From Siphonodentalium dalli (lineage: Eukaryota > Mollusca > Scaphopoda > Gadilida > Siphonodentaliidae): a stretch of DNA of 64,000 nt. The notes under the pieces were generated by a model. The model saw only the letters and a list, made by a program, of their open reading frames with translations. It was not told where the DNA came from and did no database searches. Both the position numbers and the translations under genes were made by a program. Below, in pieces: positions 45,901-52,709 of the stretch. Positions within the stretch are counted from its first letter, which is position 1, and each line of letters opens with the position of its first letter. The DNA is taken from assembly GCA_032622095.1 (NCBI GenBank), contig CP136061.1, forward strand, positions 40,859,797-40,923,796, read 5' to 3'.

Positions 45901-46562
45901 GATATCCATGGATTGATTATTTAAGAAAAGACTTGCAGATAGATTGCAGTCATTGGATTTTGACGAAGTGTGTGAAACCCTCGAGACTTTGTTTAATTAC
46001 TCTGCCGGTCAAAACCAATGACCCCAATCGATGTGCAAGTCATTTCTTATAATCATATAACAGTAGATTTTAATAGTACATTTATAATTTCAACAACTTT
46101 TCAAAACTACCACAACAATTGTAAGTAACATATATTGTTCAAATTCCAACACAGTCTCCCAATAACAACATGCAGACAGCGCGCGCATTTACACGATTGG
46201 CTTGAAGTGACATAGGTGGTTCATCACTTTTTGTGAAGTGGACCCCATACATCGAGCATGTGCACATGATCGGCTTGAAGTGACGTAGGTGTTCATCGCC
46301 TTTTATGAAGTGTCGACTAGTGCCTGATAAACATCGTAAACATTCATGTAACTGTATCGTGATTTGTATTGATTTTAACGGAAGCTAATTGTGTGAATGC
46401 AGAGGGGGTGTGATTATGTAAATATAATCACATTCAAGCAATTCATTTTTCTTTTCAGCTGAAGGTATAAATAACTGGGGATTTGCTGAGGATCTCGATA
46501 CAACGTCCAAGAGAAAAGTTCTACGCAGACCAAATGCCGAAGATGACGATATTATCACATAA
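22757..46562 (+). CDS. ARL13B: ADP-ribosylation factor-like protein 13B (eight coding exons)
   Basis: ARL13B is a membrane-anchored ciliary GTPase. In studied animals it acts as an exchange factor for ARL3 and directs INPP5E to cilia. Spliced length is 613 residues, against about 430 in vertebrates. The G domain (1-167) has P-loop GIDNAGKT (28-35), switch II FDLGGG (69-74) without the catalytic Gln of other ARFs, as expected for ARL13B, NKQD (129-132) and SAI (165-167). R78 aligns with the human residue (R79) changed in Joubert syndrome. Cys8 and Cys11 are candidate palmitoylation sites. A charged coiled coil spans about 195-270. VIPP (293-296) fits the VxPx ciliary-targeting motif. The C-terminal half is disordered, with lysine clusters near 342-356 and 454-460. 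All eight junctions keep phase and use GT-AG. Confidence 0.96.
22926..23346. mobile_element. piggyBac-like MITE P1, copy 2 (intron 1)
   Basis: TTAA occurs at 22922-22925 and 23347-23350. Ends CCCTTTACCCAACA and complement; two M modules. It starts 40 bp after the exon 1 donor. The left M loop carries an extra CACTGTAGG-type insertion. Confidence 0.87.
23405..23540 (+). repeat. 46-bp minisatellite, three copies
   Basis: The unit CATCCGTGTAACGGCCTCAT followed by TCCCCTCGCTGATGATACGT and TTGAAC starts at 23405, 23451 and 23497 with almost no change. 23541-24644 of intron 1 shows no other feature. Confidence 0.95.
24803..26150. mobile_element. hAT element nested in the family A MITE
   Basis: The target duplication GTCCCCAG is intact at 24795-24802 and 26151-26158. 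TIRs are CAGTGTTCACGCTG at both ends. Subterminal regions carry repeated TTAGCCAAAT-type motifs at both ends, possible transposase-binding repeats. It holds a G tract near 25092-25109 and a short transposase-like fragment on the minus strand. Confidence 0.93.
25559..25777 (-). pseudogene. Transposase zinc-finger fragment (TTF-type) in the hAT element
   Basis: A 72-codon frame contains RTFKDAWTLNRPWLNHD then KAIFCKVCIDAG. W-PWL-FC-x2-C is the pattern of the N-terminal TTF-type zinc finger found in hAT transposases and ZNF862/ZMYM-like proteins. Upstream is a short duplication, VQRETRS. The rest of the transposase is missing, so the element is a deletion derivative of an autonomous hAT. Confidence 0.55.
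26398..26644 (+). CDS. ARL13B: ARL13B coding exon 2
   Basis: It encodes residues 44-125 plus two bases: PTVGF (switch I side, 50-54), FDLGGGAKIRGIWKNY (69-84) and the β-strand YGIIYVIDCS. Acceptor CTTTCAG|AA, donor TTAAT|GTAAGT. The MITE lies 128 bp upstream of the acceptor. Confidence 0.95.
26995..27132. repeat. Intronic hairpin, about 135 bp (intron 2)
   Basis: TTCTTGTACTCGTCCAGGTT and the complement AACCTGGACTCGTACAAGAA are the outer arms. GTCATATTGGAC and GTCCAATATGAC are the inner arms. Confidence 0.85.
27245..27413 (+). repeat. Tandem duplication of the exon 3 acceptor region
   Basis: Two 85-bp copies (27245-27329, 27330-27413) share GAGTAATCATCTCTTCTGC, ACATGCTATTCCATGAGTTA and TAATCTCTTTTACA. 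The second ends TTTTACAG|CCTTG, the used acceptor. The first ends TTTTACAACCTTA, with the AG lost to AA. The duplicated block includes the first exon bases. Confidence 0.9.
27409..27514 (+). CDS. ARL13B: ARL13B coding exon 3
   Basis: It completes codon 126 and encodes up to residue 161, including the guanine-specificity motif NKQD (129-132) and ALNEVSICDALNLETLV. Donor ATC|GTAAGT. Confidence 0.94.
27549..28293 (+). mobile_element. Helentron/pearl-like tandem-repeat element (intron 3)
   Basis: The left end TTTAGCTCAACTT is mirrored near the right end by AAGTTGAGCT, followed by hairpin-forming AGTGTCATTGACACT and TTCATTT. In between are about four units of 155-165 bp with CACCCTACAGGCCACATCCC and AGCCATCTTGGATTT. 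The same termini bracket the much larger copy at 42521. Subterminal inverted repeats plus a 3' hairpin and tandem units are the plan of non-autonomous Helentrons. Confidence 0.6.
28294..29128. other. Rest of intron 3
   Basis: 28800-28925 contains a diverged inverted pair, AACCTACAGGTTTTGGTTGA and CCAAAACCCGTAGGTTTCC, about 130 bp long. Nothing else is recognised. Confidence 0.45.
29129..29331 (+). CDS. ARL13B: ARL13B coding exon 4
   Basis: It encodes residues 162-228 plus two bases: G5 motif CSAI, GRKIDKSIKNGMRWL (the last G-domain helix) and the start of the charged coiled coil (DEKRKIEKEERRKR). Acceptor TTCTTACAG, donor GAGAG|GTAAGA. Confidence 0.95.
29424..29883. mobile_element. piggyBac-like MITE P2, copy 1 (intron 4)
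   Basis: TTAA occurs at 29420-29423 and 29884-29887. Ends are CCCTTTCAGTGCCAAGTCCG and the complement of CCCTTTCAGTGCCAGG. One M module lies at 29471-29540. The body contains GGGAATCTTACGTTTTTCAT. The LINE begins 60 bp further on. Confidence 0.87.
29946..33337 (+). CDS. LINE ORF2: endonuclease C-terminus and reverse transcriptase
   Basis: The frame is open for about 1130 codons without a stop or frameshift, unusual for an old insertion. Numbered from 29921: endonuclease end YKSDHNPISV (about 100-110), RT fingers WRPISLLNVDLKIASSVIAN (about 408), LDFEKAFDSLEW (about 476-488), GVRQGDPLSPYIF (about 533), catalytic YADD (about 577), thumb LGIEFD, FLWSGKPDKIKRS, and a C-terminal knuckle C-x2-C-x7-H-x4-C (CSFCHTGKETCLHLFYEC, about 1012). 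The true start is missing. ATG at 29921 precedes the LINE and is not a real start. Confidence 0.92.
29946..33638 (+). mobile_element. 5'-truncated L1/Tx1-like LINE, sense in intron 4
   Basis: The element begins within the endonuclease domain (DWNVPQDYN) and ends in an A-rich tail (33610-33640). AACATCC occurs just before the 5' end (29939-29945) and straight after the tail (33639-33645), a plausible 7-bp target duplication. It lies in the same direction as ARL13B and carries GAATAAAAAATAT near its 3' end, a possible polyadenylation signal. Confidence 0.85.
33705..35345. mobile_element. Foldback MITE family A (long form), split by a Helentron-like element
   Basis: The left part 33705-33837 begins AGTCTTGAAATAGTGTGTCT and runs through TTAGGCCTCATCTTCTGGGA. 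The right part 35196-35345 resumes at CCCTAATTTGCAGAAGATAA and ends inside the next hairpin. The uninterrupted counterpart is 52182-52608. Confidence 0.8.
33838..35195 (+). mobile_element. Helentron/pearl-like element with (GTCT)n and 150-bp units
   Basis: The left end has GTTTACCCATACCATAGTAT. A GTCCGTCTGTCTGTCTG microsatellite follows. Then come about four units of 150 bp with ACCAAATTTGGTATGTGAGT and GAATATGGGTTTGATCC, and a further partial unit near 35010-35105. The right end has GGTATGGGTTAAAC (inverse of the left subterminal motif), then the hairpin GCCGATCGTGATCGGC. No target duplication; both borders are fixed by the interrupted MITE. Confidence 0.75.
35770..36175. mobile_element. MITE with about 75-bp TIRs (intron 4)
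   Basis: Left TACTTAAAGTAATTGACCAG and right (complement) ATGCTCAAAGTAATTGACTT are inverted, continuing inward to TCACCCTGGTAATACTG and CAGTCATTACCAGGGT. There is no frame. Confidence 0.7.
36176..36850. other. AT-rich intron 4 sequence
   Basis: No feature is recognised. Confidence 0.4.
36851..36960. mobile_element. Foldback MITE family A, single hairpin (intron 4)
   Basis: GAATGAGGTCCCCAGATGGT through CACCCTCTGGGGACCTCATT is followed by CTGCAAATGACAAGACAC. Confidence 0.8.
37241..37355 (+). CDS. ARL13B: ARL13B coding exon 5
   Basis: It encodes residues 229-267, the acidic-basic coiled-coil part (EEKEAEEKKLGTEDD and DPFKRLDASELKKK). Acceptor TTCCTTACAG. Donor AAG|GTCAGA is weaker than the others, and its +5 base already belongs to the target duplication of the downstream hAT element. 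Confidence 0.93.
37368..38524. mobile_element. hAT element 12 bp into intron 5
   Basis: The target duplication GATATAAA is intact at 37360-37367 and 38525-38532. TIRs are CAGGGTTCGTGCTG and the complement of CAGCACCAACCCTG. Subterminal repeats TTGCCAAATTTGCC and AAATTTGGCAAAC occur at the two ends. It contains a complete family A MITE (38094-38377). No transposase. Confidence 0.93.
38094..38377. mobile_element. Foldback MITE family A nested in the hAT element
   Basis: The target duplication GTTTTACA lies at 38086-38093 and 38378-38385. TIRs are CAAGCCTTGAAATAG. The junction between its hairpins has an extra tandem 27-bp unit, TCATTCTGCTGCGTTGTAAG, present twice. Confidence 0.93.
38580..38798. 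mobile_element. Foldback MITE family A, right half (intron 5)
   Basis: It starts in the long-form centre (AAGGTGACTAATGGGTGAAC), includes the right hairpin with a small TAGC duplication at its tip, and ends CTGCAAATGACAGGCCCACT then GCAGGCTTA. It stops about 37 bp before exon 6. Confidence 0.8.
38835..39525 (+). CDS. ARL13B: ARL13B coding exon 6 (large, low-complexity)
   Basis: It encodes residues 268-497 plus one base. It includes VIPP (293-296), two lysine-rich clusters and serine- and proline-rich disordered sequence. A 48-bp in-frame tandem duplication (39261-39308, 39309-39356) gives ENTARDVTSTRSDYME twice. This exon accounts for most of the extra length relative to vertebrates. Donor GATA|GTAAGT. 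Confidence 0.93.
39261..39356 (+). repeat. ARL13B: 48-bp in-frame tandem duplication in ARL13B
   Basis: The two copies differ only at the last base (GGAG against GGAC), so the duplication is recent. It adds 16 residues. Confidence 0.95.
39539..39917 (-). repeat. Dispersed repeat R1, antisense copy (intron 6)
   Basis: It matches 53489-53861 on the other strand, from AAAGTGATGTGAAACACTCC to ATATGTCTTTAA. It begins 14 bp after the exon 6 end. A diverged relative lies near 2700-2890. There is no coding frame. Confidence 0.8.
40063..40478. mobile_element. MITE with 21-bp TIRs (intron 6)
   Basis: TTTAAAGGCCCACTTAATTT at the left and the complement TTTAAATGCCCACTTAATTT at the right enclose about 370 bp. 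The 60-codon frame inside is probably chance. Confidence 0.65.
40630..40920 (+). repeat. Tandem repeat of about 104 bp
   Basis: Two nearly identical units share GACTACCTTTATATAGTGAT, CCAAAACATGATATAACAAC and AAGCCGAAGAATAAAAACAT; a partial unit precedes them. 40921-42520 of intron 6 has no gene; TCTGTTCCAATGGTAATTTA occurs at both 40655 and 41677. Confidence 0.85.
42521..44963 (+). mobile_element. Large Helentron/pearl-like element, about 14 tandem units (intron 6)
   Basis: It starts TTTTAGCTCAACTTACTTTT and ends AAGTTGAGCTACAGTGTCAT then TGACACTTTCATTT, the same termini as the element at 27549. The interior is about 14 units of 135-165 bp containing GGCGCGGGCTACAGGTCGTA, ATGAAATTTGTCATG, ACATGTAGATGGGAACGAGT and, in most, AGCCATCTTGGATTTTACTC. 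Some units lack the last block (42730, 43995, 44305). Short minus-strand frames are translations of the units. Confidence 0.7.
44967..45080 (+). mobile_element. tRNA-derived SINE head near exon 7
   Basis: TGGCATGTGGTATTGACGTC (box A region) and GGTTCGAATTC (box B) are spaced as in a tRNA gene. The surrounding sequence does not fold into an intact cloverleaf, so this is a SINE head rather than a functional tRNA. It ends about 30 bp before exon 7. Confidence 0.55.
45111..45356 (+). CDS. ARL13B: ARL13B coding exon 7
   Basis: It encodes residues 498-579 plus one base, serine-, proline- and acid-rich (NERNPISSDEELIPVMSYDP; VRSPTLEGESDDG). Acceptor TTGCATTTTCAG, donor AAAG|GTAAGC. Joining with exons 6 and 8 keeps phase. 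Confidence 0.92.
45357..46458. other. Intron 7
   Basis: No element with clear ends is seen. GATCGGCTTGAAGTGACGTA and a near copy (46194-46212) form a short repeat near 46190-46300. Confidence 0.4.
46459..46562 (+). CDS. ARL13B: ARL13B coding exon 8 with stop
   Basis: It completes codon 580 and encodes the C-terminus: INNWGFAEDLDTTSKRK then RRPNAEDDDIIT and TAA. Acceptor TTTCTTTTCAG. The acidic tail with the WGF motif looks conserved-like but I cannot assign a function. Confidence 0.92.
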
Positions 46563-47160
46563 CAAAATGATATCATTCCTCATGTTTTATTTCATTATCT
46601 AGACAAAGTCTTCTCAGTCGACAACAGCTTGGGATATCGGTTAGAATGATGCTGTTTTGGACCGAGTCCCATACCATTACTCTTCTATAACAGACTTTAT
46701 GCCCAGAATCGTACATAGGAGTTATCTTGCTTGCATGTGTTCAGATTAATTCAAATCGACGCTTTGCATCTATGAACATTGAAGGCAGCCTTTCCCAAGC
46801 ATGATGATATCAAAGATGCATATATCAGAGGTCTGTTAAATGTATTTATAAGTAAACAACGCCTTGTTTTCCAGAGAACTTTGATTTGTCGCGCTATCAG
46901 AAAATGGATGTAAACATAAATTAAACGATTGTATCATAACTGCATAGATTTTTCTATCATGGTAAATTATATGTCATTTTGAAGACTGATTAATCGCAGA
47001 CATGTCAGATGATTAATCACATTCAGGTGTGTTTTGAATGAAAATCCATTATAGAAGAGTAACAGGGCAGGACTCGGTCCAAAACATCAACCCAACCGAT
47101 ATCCCACGCTGTTGTGGACTGAGAAGACTTGGTCTATTCATTATCACATAAAAAAATCAT
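46563..47160. repeat. Inverted repeat at the 3' end of ARL13B
   Basis: 46588-46695 and 47046-47150 are inverted copies (AAGTCTTCTCAGTCGACAAC and GTTGTGGACTGAGAAGACTT; TTTTGGACCGAGTCC and GGACTCGGTCCAAAA). They begin within 30 bp of the stop, so the 3' UTR, if it extends this far, would contain a long hairpin. Confidence 0.75.
46774..46876 (+). repeat. Copy 1 of a 100-bp duplication (uninterrupted)
   Basis: GGCAGCCTTTCCCAAGCATG, then ATCAAAGATGCATATATCAG, then TAAGTAAACAACGCCTTG, matches 47322-47397 plus 47794-47837, which is interrupted by a P1 MITE. Confidence 0.85.
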
Positions 47161-47397
47161 ATCATTTCTATAACTAAGACCATTCCTCATGTTTCATTTC
47201 ATTATCGCGTTAAAAAATCATATGATTTCAGTACTCAGATCATTACATTTTACCTTGAGATATTTCGTCCAACTCTCTTGGACTTTTTATACGCCTGTTT
47301 TATTGGTCTGTTTGTGTATATGAACATAGAAGGCAGCCTTTACCAAGCATGATGATATCAAAGATGCATATATCAGAGGTCTGTTAAATGTCTTTAA

Positions 47398-47789
47398 CCC
47401 TTTACCCAACAGAATGGCCCTGTGCCAATGCATTCTCTTATATATGCGAGTCGACCATAGGTCGCCTCGCATATATAAGAGAATGCATTGGCTTAACACA
47501 TTAAAAATTATAAAATTGTTAAGGAATGTAAGAAAAAATGGTAAAAAGTGTTAAAAAAAGATTGTTTTTAGGCCAATGCATTCTCTTATATATGCGAGGC
47601 GACCTATGGTCGACTCGCATATATAAGAGAATGCATTGGCACAGGGCATAACTGTAACTATCACAATGTGGTCAAGGAGCCGGTTCCAATGATATCCATA
47701 TTTGTATGGTTCTATTGAGACAGACCGAAGATATTTTAGGCTGTTGAAGCTTTATTTGGCCAGTTTTGGCCGTTTTGTTGGGTAAAGGG
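47398..47789. mobile_element. piggyBac-like MITE P1, copy 3
   Basis: TTAA occurs at 47394-47397 and 47790-47793. The body is inverted relative to copies 1 and 2. Modules M lie at about 47425-47493 and 47573-47641. Confidence 0.87.
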
Positions 47790-47849
47790 TTAAGCAACAA
47801 TATTTATAAGTAAACAAAGCCTTGTTTTCCAGAGCATTTCGATTTTGTC

Positions 47850-48096
47850 TGTCCATCAGTCCATCCGTCCATTCGCTTTTGCGTTTCCAGATTATACCTT
47901 TGGATAGTCTCTACTTAAATTTGGTATGTGGGTTTACTAGCACAAAATACAGGTCAAGTTCTAATTCGGGTTCCGCCCGCTAATTTTCACCAGAGTTACG
48001 AACAGTTTGTTGGAACTTGTACAGCGGGCTAGCATCACTATATTCACCCCTCTGAGGACCTCATTATGCAACTGTCCAGCACCATATAATAAGGCT
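47850..48096 (+). mobile_element. Fragments of a Helentron-like unit and a family A hairpin
   Basis: 47850-48010 has CCATCCGTCCATTCG and AAATTTGGTATGTGGGTT as in the 33838 element. 48018-48096 is a half hairpin of family A (AGCGGGCTAGCATCACTATA, then CTGAGGACCTCATTATGC). Confidence 0.6.
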
Positions 48097-48111
48097 CACA
48101 GTGTATATTAA

Positions 48112-48561
48112 TCCTTTACCCAACAGAACGGCCCTGTGCCAATGCAATCTCTTATATATGCGAGTCGACCATAGGTCGCCTCACATATATAAGAGAATGC
48201 ATAATTGGCTTAACACATATTAAAAATGATAAAATTGTCAAAGAATGTAGAAAAATATTATAAAAAATGTAAGAAAAAATTATAAAATTGTTAAGGAATG
48301 TAAGAAAAAATGGTAAAAGTGTTAAAAAAAAGATTGTTTTAGGCCAATACATTCTCTTATTATATGCGAGGCAACCTATGGTCGACTCCCATATATAAGA
48401 GAATGCATTGGCACAGGGCATAACTGTAACCATCACAATGTGGTCAATGAACTGGTTCCAATGATATCCATATTTGTATGGTGTTATTGAGACAGACCGA
48501 AGATATTTTAGGCTGTTGAAGCTTTATTTGGGCGTTTTTGGCCGTTTTGTTGGGTAAAGGG
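48112..48561. mobile_element. piggyBac-like MITE P1, copy 4
   Basis: TTAA occurs at 48108-48111 and 48562-48565. The left terminus has TCCTTTACCC. The centre is expanded by a duplicated AAAATTGT-AAGAATGTA-AGAAAAA segment. Two M modules. Confidence 0.85.
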
Positions 48562-48565
48562 TTAA

Positions 48566-48901
48566 TCACCTGACTGAATCATAATATCATCCACACATCT
48601 ATAACTCATGTTATTTTGCTCAGATATTTACGGCTACAGCCCAAAGTAAACTATTTTATATATTTCCTGTTTATGGGGCTGCAACGATTCGTCACAATTC
48701 GGATGCCTCCCGATTTCCTCTATGTATCGCATAATGAATTTTGCAATGTATCTCATCATGATTTTCGCTATCGATCACATCGTGAGTCAGATGTGATGCA
48801 TCACGATTTATGATATCCATACTTTTCCACTCAAAACTCCTCATCCGGCATCAAGTATGGACTCTCAAAACATCTATTCCCACAGACATCAATTTCATTA
48901 A
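48566..48901. other. Unannotated AT-rich sequence
   Basis: 48700-48810 has degenerate CATCACGATT-type repeats resembling decayed hAT ends. No gene. Confidence 0.35.
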
Positions 48902-49106
48902 CCCTTTCAGTGCCAAGTCCGATTTTTGTATCAACCCATATTTCCTTGATCATTTTTCAAATTTATTGATTATAATAATGTGATACATTGATGGAAAGAG
49001 CTCTTAGATCTCTTATCGATCAATGTATCATATTATAATCAATAAATTTGAAAAATGATCAAGGAAATATGGGTTGATACAAAAATCGGACTTGGCACTG
49101 AAAGGG
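48902..49106. mobile_element. piggyBac-like MITE P2, copy 2, near-perfect palindrome
   Basis: TTAA occurs at 48898-48901 and 49107-49110. Almost the whole 205 bp is self-complementary (AAGTCCGATTTTTGTATCAA, CATATTTCCTTGATCATTTT and complements) around ATGGAAAGAGCTCTTAGATC. It lacks module M. Confidence 0.92.
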
Positions 49107-49110
49107 TTAA

Positions 49111-50614
49111 TAAGAGTGATGCACTTAGAATCAGCCTTAAGGGTCAGATGCACATTTTGCCAAAATTTCTTGGTATATCAAAATGGATTTTCTCAAAATC
49201 TTTCAGGAATATTCAACAAATTTGGTACAAGCGATTATTGTGACACAATATTTAAGAACCATCGACCCTTTGGATATTATGACCTCATTTACTTTACTTT
49301 TATGGCATGAAAGACAAATATTTAAAATGTCACTGTTTTCTGGTACCAAGAACATTTGGAAAATAATCATGATATCATATCATGAATTGTAACTGACAAA
49401 ACACTTTAAAAATTTGTTAGATTTAATTAAGAAAATACACATGCCGGCAGCATTGAGGGGTCTGAATTCTGTTTTGAATCTTAGCTATCAGTGTTACGGG
49501 ACAATTCAGGTATCAAATAAAATATAATTATTTGATAAAAAATGAAGAAATATTCTCTAAATCATTTGGATATATCAGCATCAGTCATAATGACAGGCAC
49601 ACACAAACATGCATCAGTCATTTGGGCATTTTCTGCTGTTCATTGATAGTGAGTGGACGCTTATTTCCACGCTTGTTTATATCCGATTTCAGTTTGCATT
49701 TAGTACCATTATGGAATAAGTAAGTGTTATGTTAAGTATATCTGGGAGGTTTGGAGAATGTCGACTTTCACCCATCAAGCGTCAACAGATTATTACATTC
49801 TGTATATGTGGTGCGAAAACATCCTATTCAACCTCAATTTCACAACTAGCAAAATTTATTTTAATTTGGCCAAAAAAAAAATGAGTTATAATTTCCACAA
49901 GGAACAGATGATAACTATTTCACAGACCTTGTTTTGGAAATAGAGTTCAGCCTTTTCACTACCAGGTGATCATTTCCCACCATGCATATGGAATATCATA
50001 GTCTGTTGGTGCTTGAAGGTTGAAGTTTGACATTCTCCAATCAAACTTCACAAATGTCAGTTACATGTTGTCAATTATATAACTCTATTACTTTATTTTG
50101 TTTTGTATCATGTTACGCATTGTGTGAGCAGGAAACTGTGTGATAGCTGTCATGGTTAAAGATGTGGTGTATTCGCAGAACTTTGTATGTAGATTCAGGG
50201 TGTATGAAATAATAATTGTGTGTCAGATATACCTGTCAGCAAAAGCTTTTGTGACCAGAATTGGGATTCTTAGACTCCCTGCAACAAGGGTGTGGGGTAC
50301 TTTACCATTTTCAACAGAATGTTTTCATAATGTACATTATTTTTTCCACGCATAATTTATTTTTTATTTTGTAGTAAAATTTATGAAACCTTACACATAT
50401 ATCACCATGGGAACCAATCCAGAAGCACCCACCCATTTGTGTTATTTCTGTTGTATGTGTTGTTCGGTAAGGGAGATAACACTGATTTTCCAAGTAAATC
50501 TGATAGCTATCACACAGTTGTTCATTATGTCCGTCCAGGATATCGTATCTCTCATATATTCCTTTTGCCTTGAAATCCTTGGAGATCTTAAGAATAGATC
50601 AGATTGCATTTATT
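49111..50614. other. AT-rich intergenic sequence
   Basis: No gene is visible. AACTGTGTGATAGCT (50137) and AGCTATCACACAGTT (50505) form a short inverted pair 370 bp apart, perhaps the ends of an unrecognised element. Confidence 0.4.
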
Positions 50615-50712
50615 GATCTGATTGCCTTACGTGATCTGATTGCCTTACGTGATCTGATTGTCTTACGTGATCTGATTGGCCTTACATGATCTGATTGGCC
50701 TTACGTGATCTG
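50615..50712 (+). repeat. 18/19-bp minisatellite, five copies plus a partial
   Basis: The unit GATCTGATTGCCTTACGT is repeated, the last two units with an added G. Confidence 0.95.
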
Positions 50713-51067
50713 TTACTATTGTGATGTGCTATCTTTGATATTTATACTGAAGAATTTTATTTTGTGTATTTGTTGTTGAACTAATTTGTTTTGTATAAAC
50801 ATATGAAAATCGTGCATTTACTGCTACAATGTTTACAAAGATCATTCCAGATGGCGTGCAACAACAAAAAAACTTAGCTTGAAATTATTTCTTCATTAGA
50901 AATACCTCCCTTGAGCCCCCCTAATACCTCCCTTGGGCCCCCCTCCTCCCCCAAAATAATTTTGAATACTTCTTATAGCTATACTATTTTACATTAAAGG
51001 GACTCGCAGTTGTTATATGTGCAGAAAATTTAAACATATAATGCCAATAACATATTTTATTGATATT

Positions 51068-51430
51068 AAAGGGGGACTGTATACTAAATCCAGACATTTA
51101 TGGGACCATCTCCTTTTATACTCAACAGAATATATGCAACAAATGAATGAATTTGAACCATGGATTAGTGCAAAATACACCCATGTGCTCTATGAACGAT
51201 GCAAACAATATGGTAATTATAATGAAAATGAGTTTATGACTCGGTCATTAACTCATTTTCATCATAATTACCATGTGGTTTGCATCGTTCATAGAACAAT
51301 CCCATAGGGTGCCTCGCATATATAAGAGAATGCATTGGCCTAACAATAATTACCTTGACAGTGCATTATCTTGTATATGCGAGGCTCCCTATGGGAGACT
51401 TGCATATATAATCGAATGCACTGGCACAGG
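51068..51430. mobile_element. MITE hairpin followed by paired M modules
   Basis: TTAAAGGGGGACTGTATACT is shared with 13170. A 106-bp hairpin (51190-51296) has arms CTATGAACGATGCAAAC and GTTTGCATCGTTCATAG. At 51300 a truncated variant M module follows, and a second lies at about 51356-51425, both of the CTCCC/GGGAG loop type. Confidence 0.75.
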
Positions 51431-52181
51431 ATCTTTAATGCTGCACCAGTGCAGCTCCCGTCATGGAAGAATTCCACCTGATCTTAATTCTTGTCCCGTG
51501 ATGAATGATGCCAGTCAATCCGTCCAGTTATCTGCAAGGACCAATAAAACATATGTCTGTCCTTTGGTATGTTTATGTTGTTAATTGCAGAGTTATGTCC
51601 CCTCTGATGCTCTCTAAAATAAACAAATGGTCCACAGGCCATCAATAAATAATTAAAGTGAGAGTGGATACACCTTTGTTGAAATGTTTATTCTTTAGTC
51701 ACTAGTTTTTATCCTTCTTTCTTGTGATTAAAGAATTAACAAGACTATACAAGTGACCCACTCTCATTTTATATATTATCATCAGAGCCTTTTACTGCAT
51801 AAAATATATTTTGCCAAGGGATAATTATGGCTCATCATAGATTTGAAGTACAGTACCAAAAGTGCTGGAAATTTATACTGCTACTTGAATGTATAGAGAG
51901 CAGTATAGAAAATAGATATTCAAAAATTTATATTGTTTCCGAAATCTCTTATGTTTTGTTTCGGCATTTTCGCATATATCAGTAATATTTTTCATTTTCT
52001 AATGTTAGCGTAGTTTTGTTAAGATATCATTTCAACATGTCCATGTTTAAATAAATATCATGACATTATGTCATCACCATGTGATATAAATTATTTTATT
52101 GTTAAAATAAAATCTTTATTGCATATCATACACAGAGTAGCAATCCTTATCTAACTTGTCATTTTGAAAGTGTTTAGCCTT
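51431..52181. other. Unannotated AT-rich sequence
   Basis: GTGCAGCTCCCGTCATG is shared with 58010, again next to an M module. No gene. Confidence 0.4.
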
Positions 52182-52608
52182 GAGATAGTGTGTCTGTCAT
52201 TTGCAGAATGAGGTCCCCAGAGGGTGAATTTAGTGATCTATCCCACATAGACGAGCATCACCAAATTCACCCTCTGGGGACCTCCTTCTGCTTAGGCCTC
52301 ATCTTCTGGGAAGTATCTATATTCTCAAATTAGCATTGTTGTTAGTTACTTTTTCCCTTCTCTGAAGTTTCTATATCCCCAATTTACGGAAGATAAAATG
52401 CATAATCGAGGTGATTAATTGTTGAACCAACTTCAACTGGGGAACTTCAATCTGATCCTACGTCTCCTATCACAGTTGAGGCCTAAGCAGAATGAGATTC
52501 CCAGAAGGTGAATTCGGTGATGCTAGCCTATGGGGTGGGATAGCGTCACTAATTTCACCCTCTGAGGACCTCATTCTGCAAATGACAGACACACTATTTG
52601 CAGGCTAG
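52182..52608. mobile_element. Foldback MITE family A, complete long form
   Basis: TIRs are TAGCCTTGAGATAG and the complement of CTATTTGCAGGCTA. Both hairpins and the full centre are present (TTAGGCCTCATCTTCTGGGA; TTTCTATATCCCCAATTTAC; GTTGAGGCCTAAGCAGAATG). AAAGTGTT flanks both ends, two bases out on the right. This is the reference for the split copy at 33705. Confidence 0.88.
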
Positions 52609-52709
52609 GAAAGTGTTCAGCTCACCTGATTGGAATCATGTGGCCAGACATTCTTTGTTTTGGGGGAGGGATTTCACCTTTGAAGTTCCAACTGCACACC
52701 TCCCCTTAA

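Noticed and set aside
47287-47499. Recurrent peptide MPCANAFSYICESTIGRLAY or LLYMRVDHRSPRIYKRMHW
   Set aside because: It comes from both strands of hairpin module M; no evidence of coding selection.
50615-50712. CRISPR-like spacing of an 18-bp repeat
   Set aside because: Units abut with no unique spacers, and the locus is eukaryotic; it is a minisatellite.
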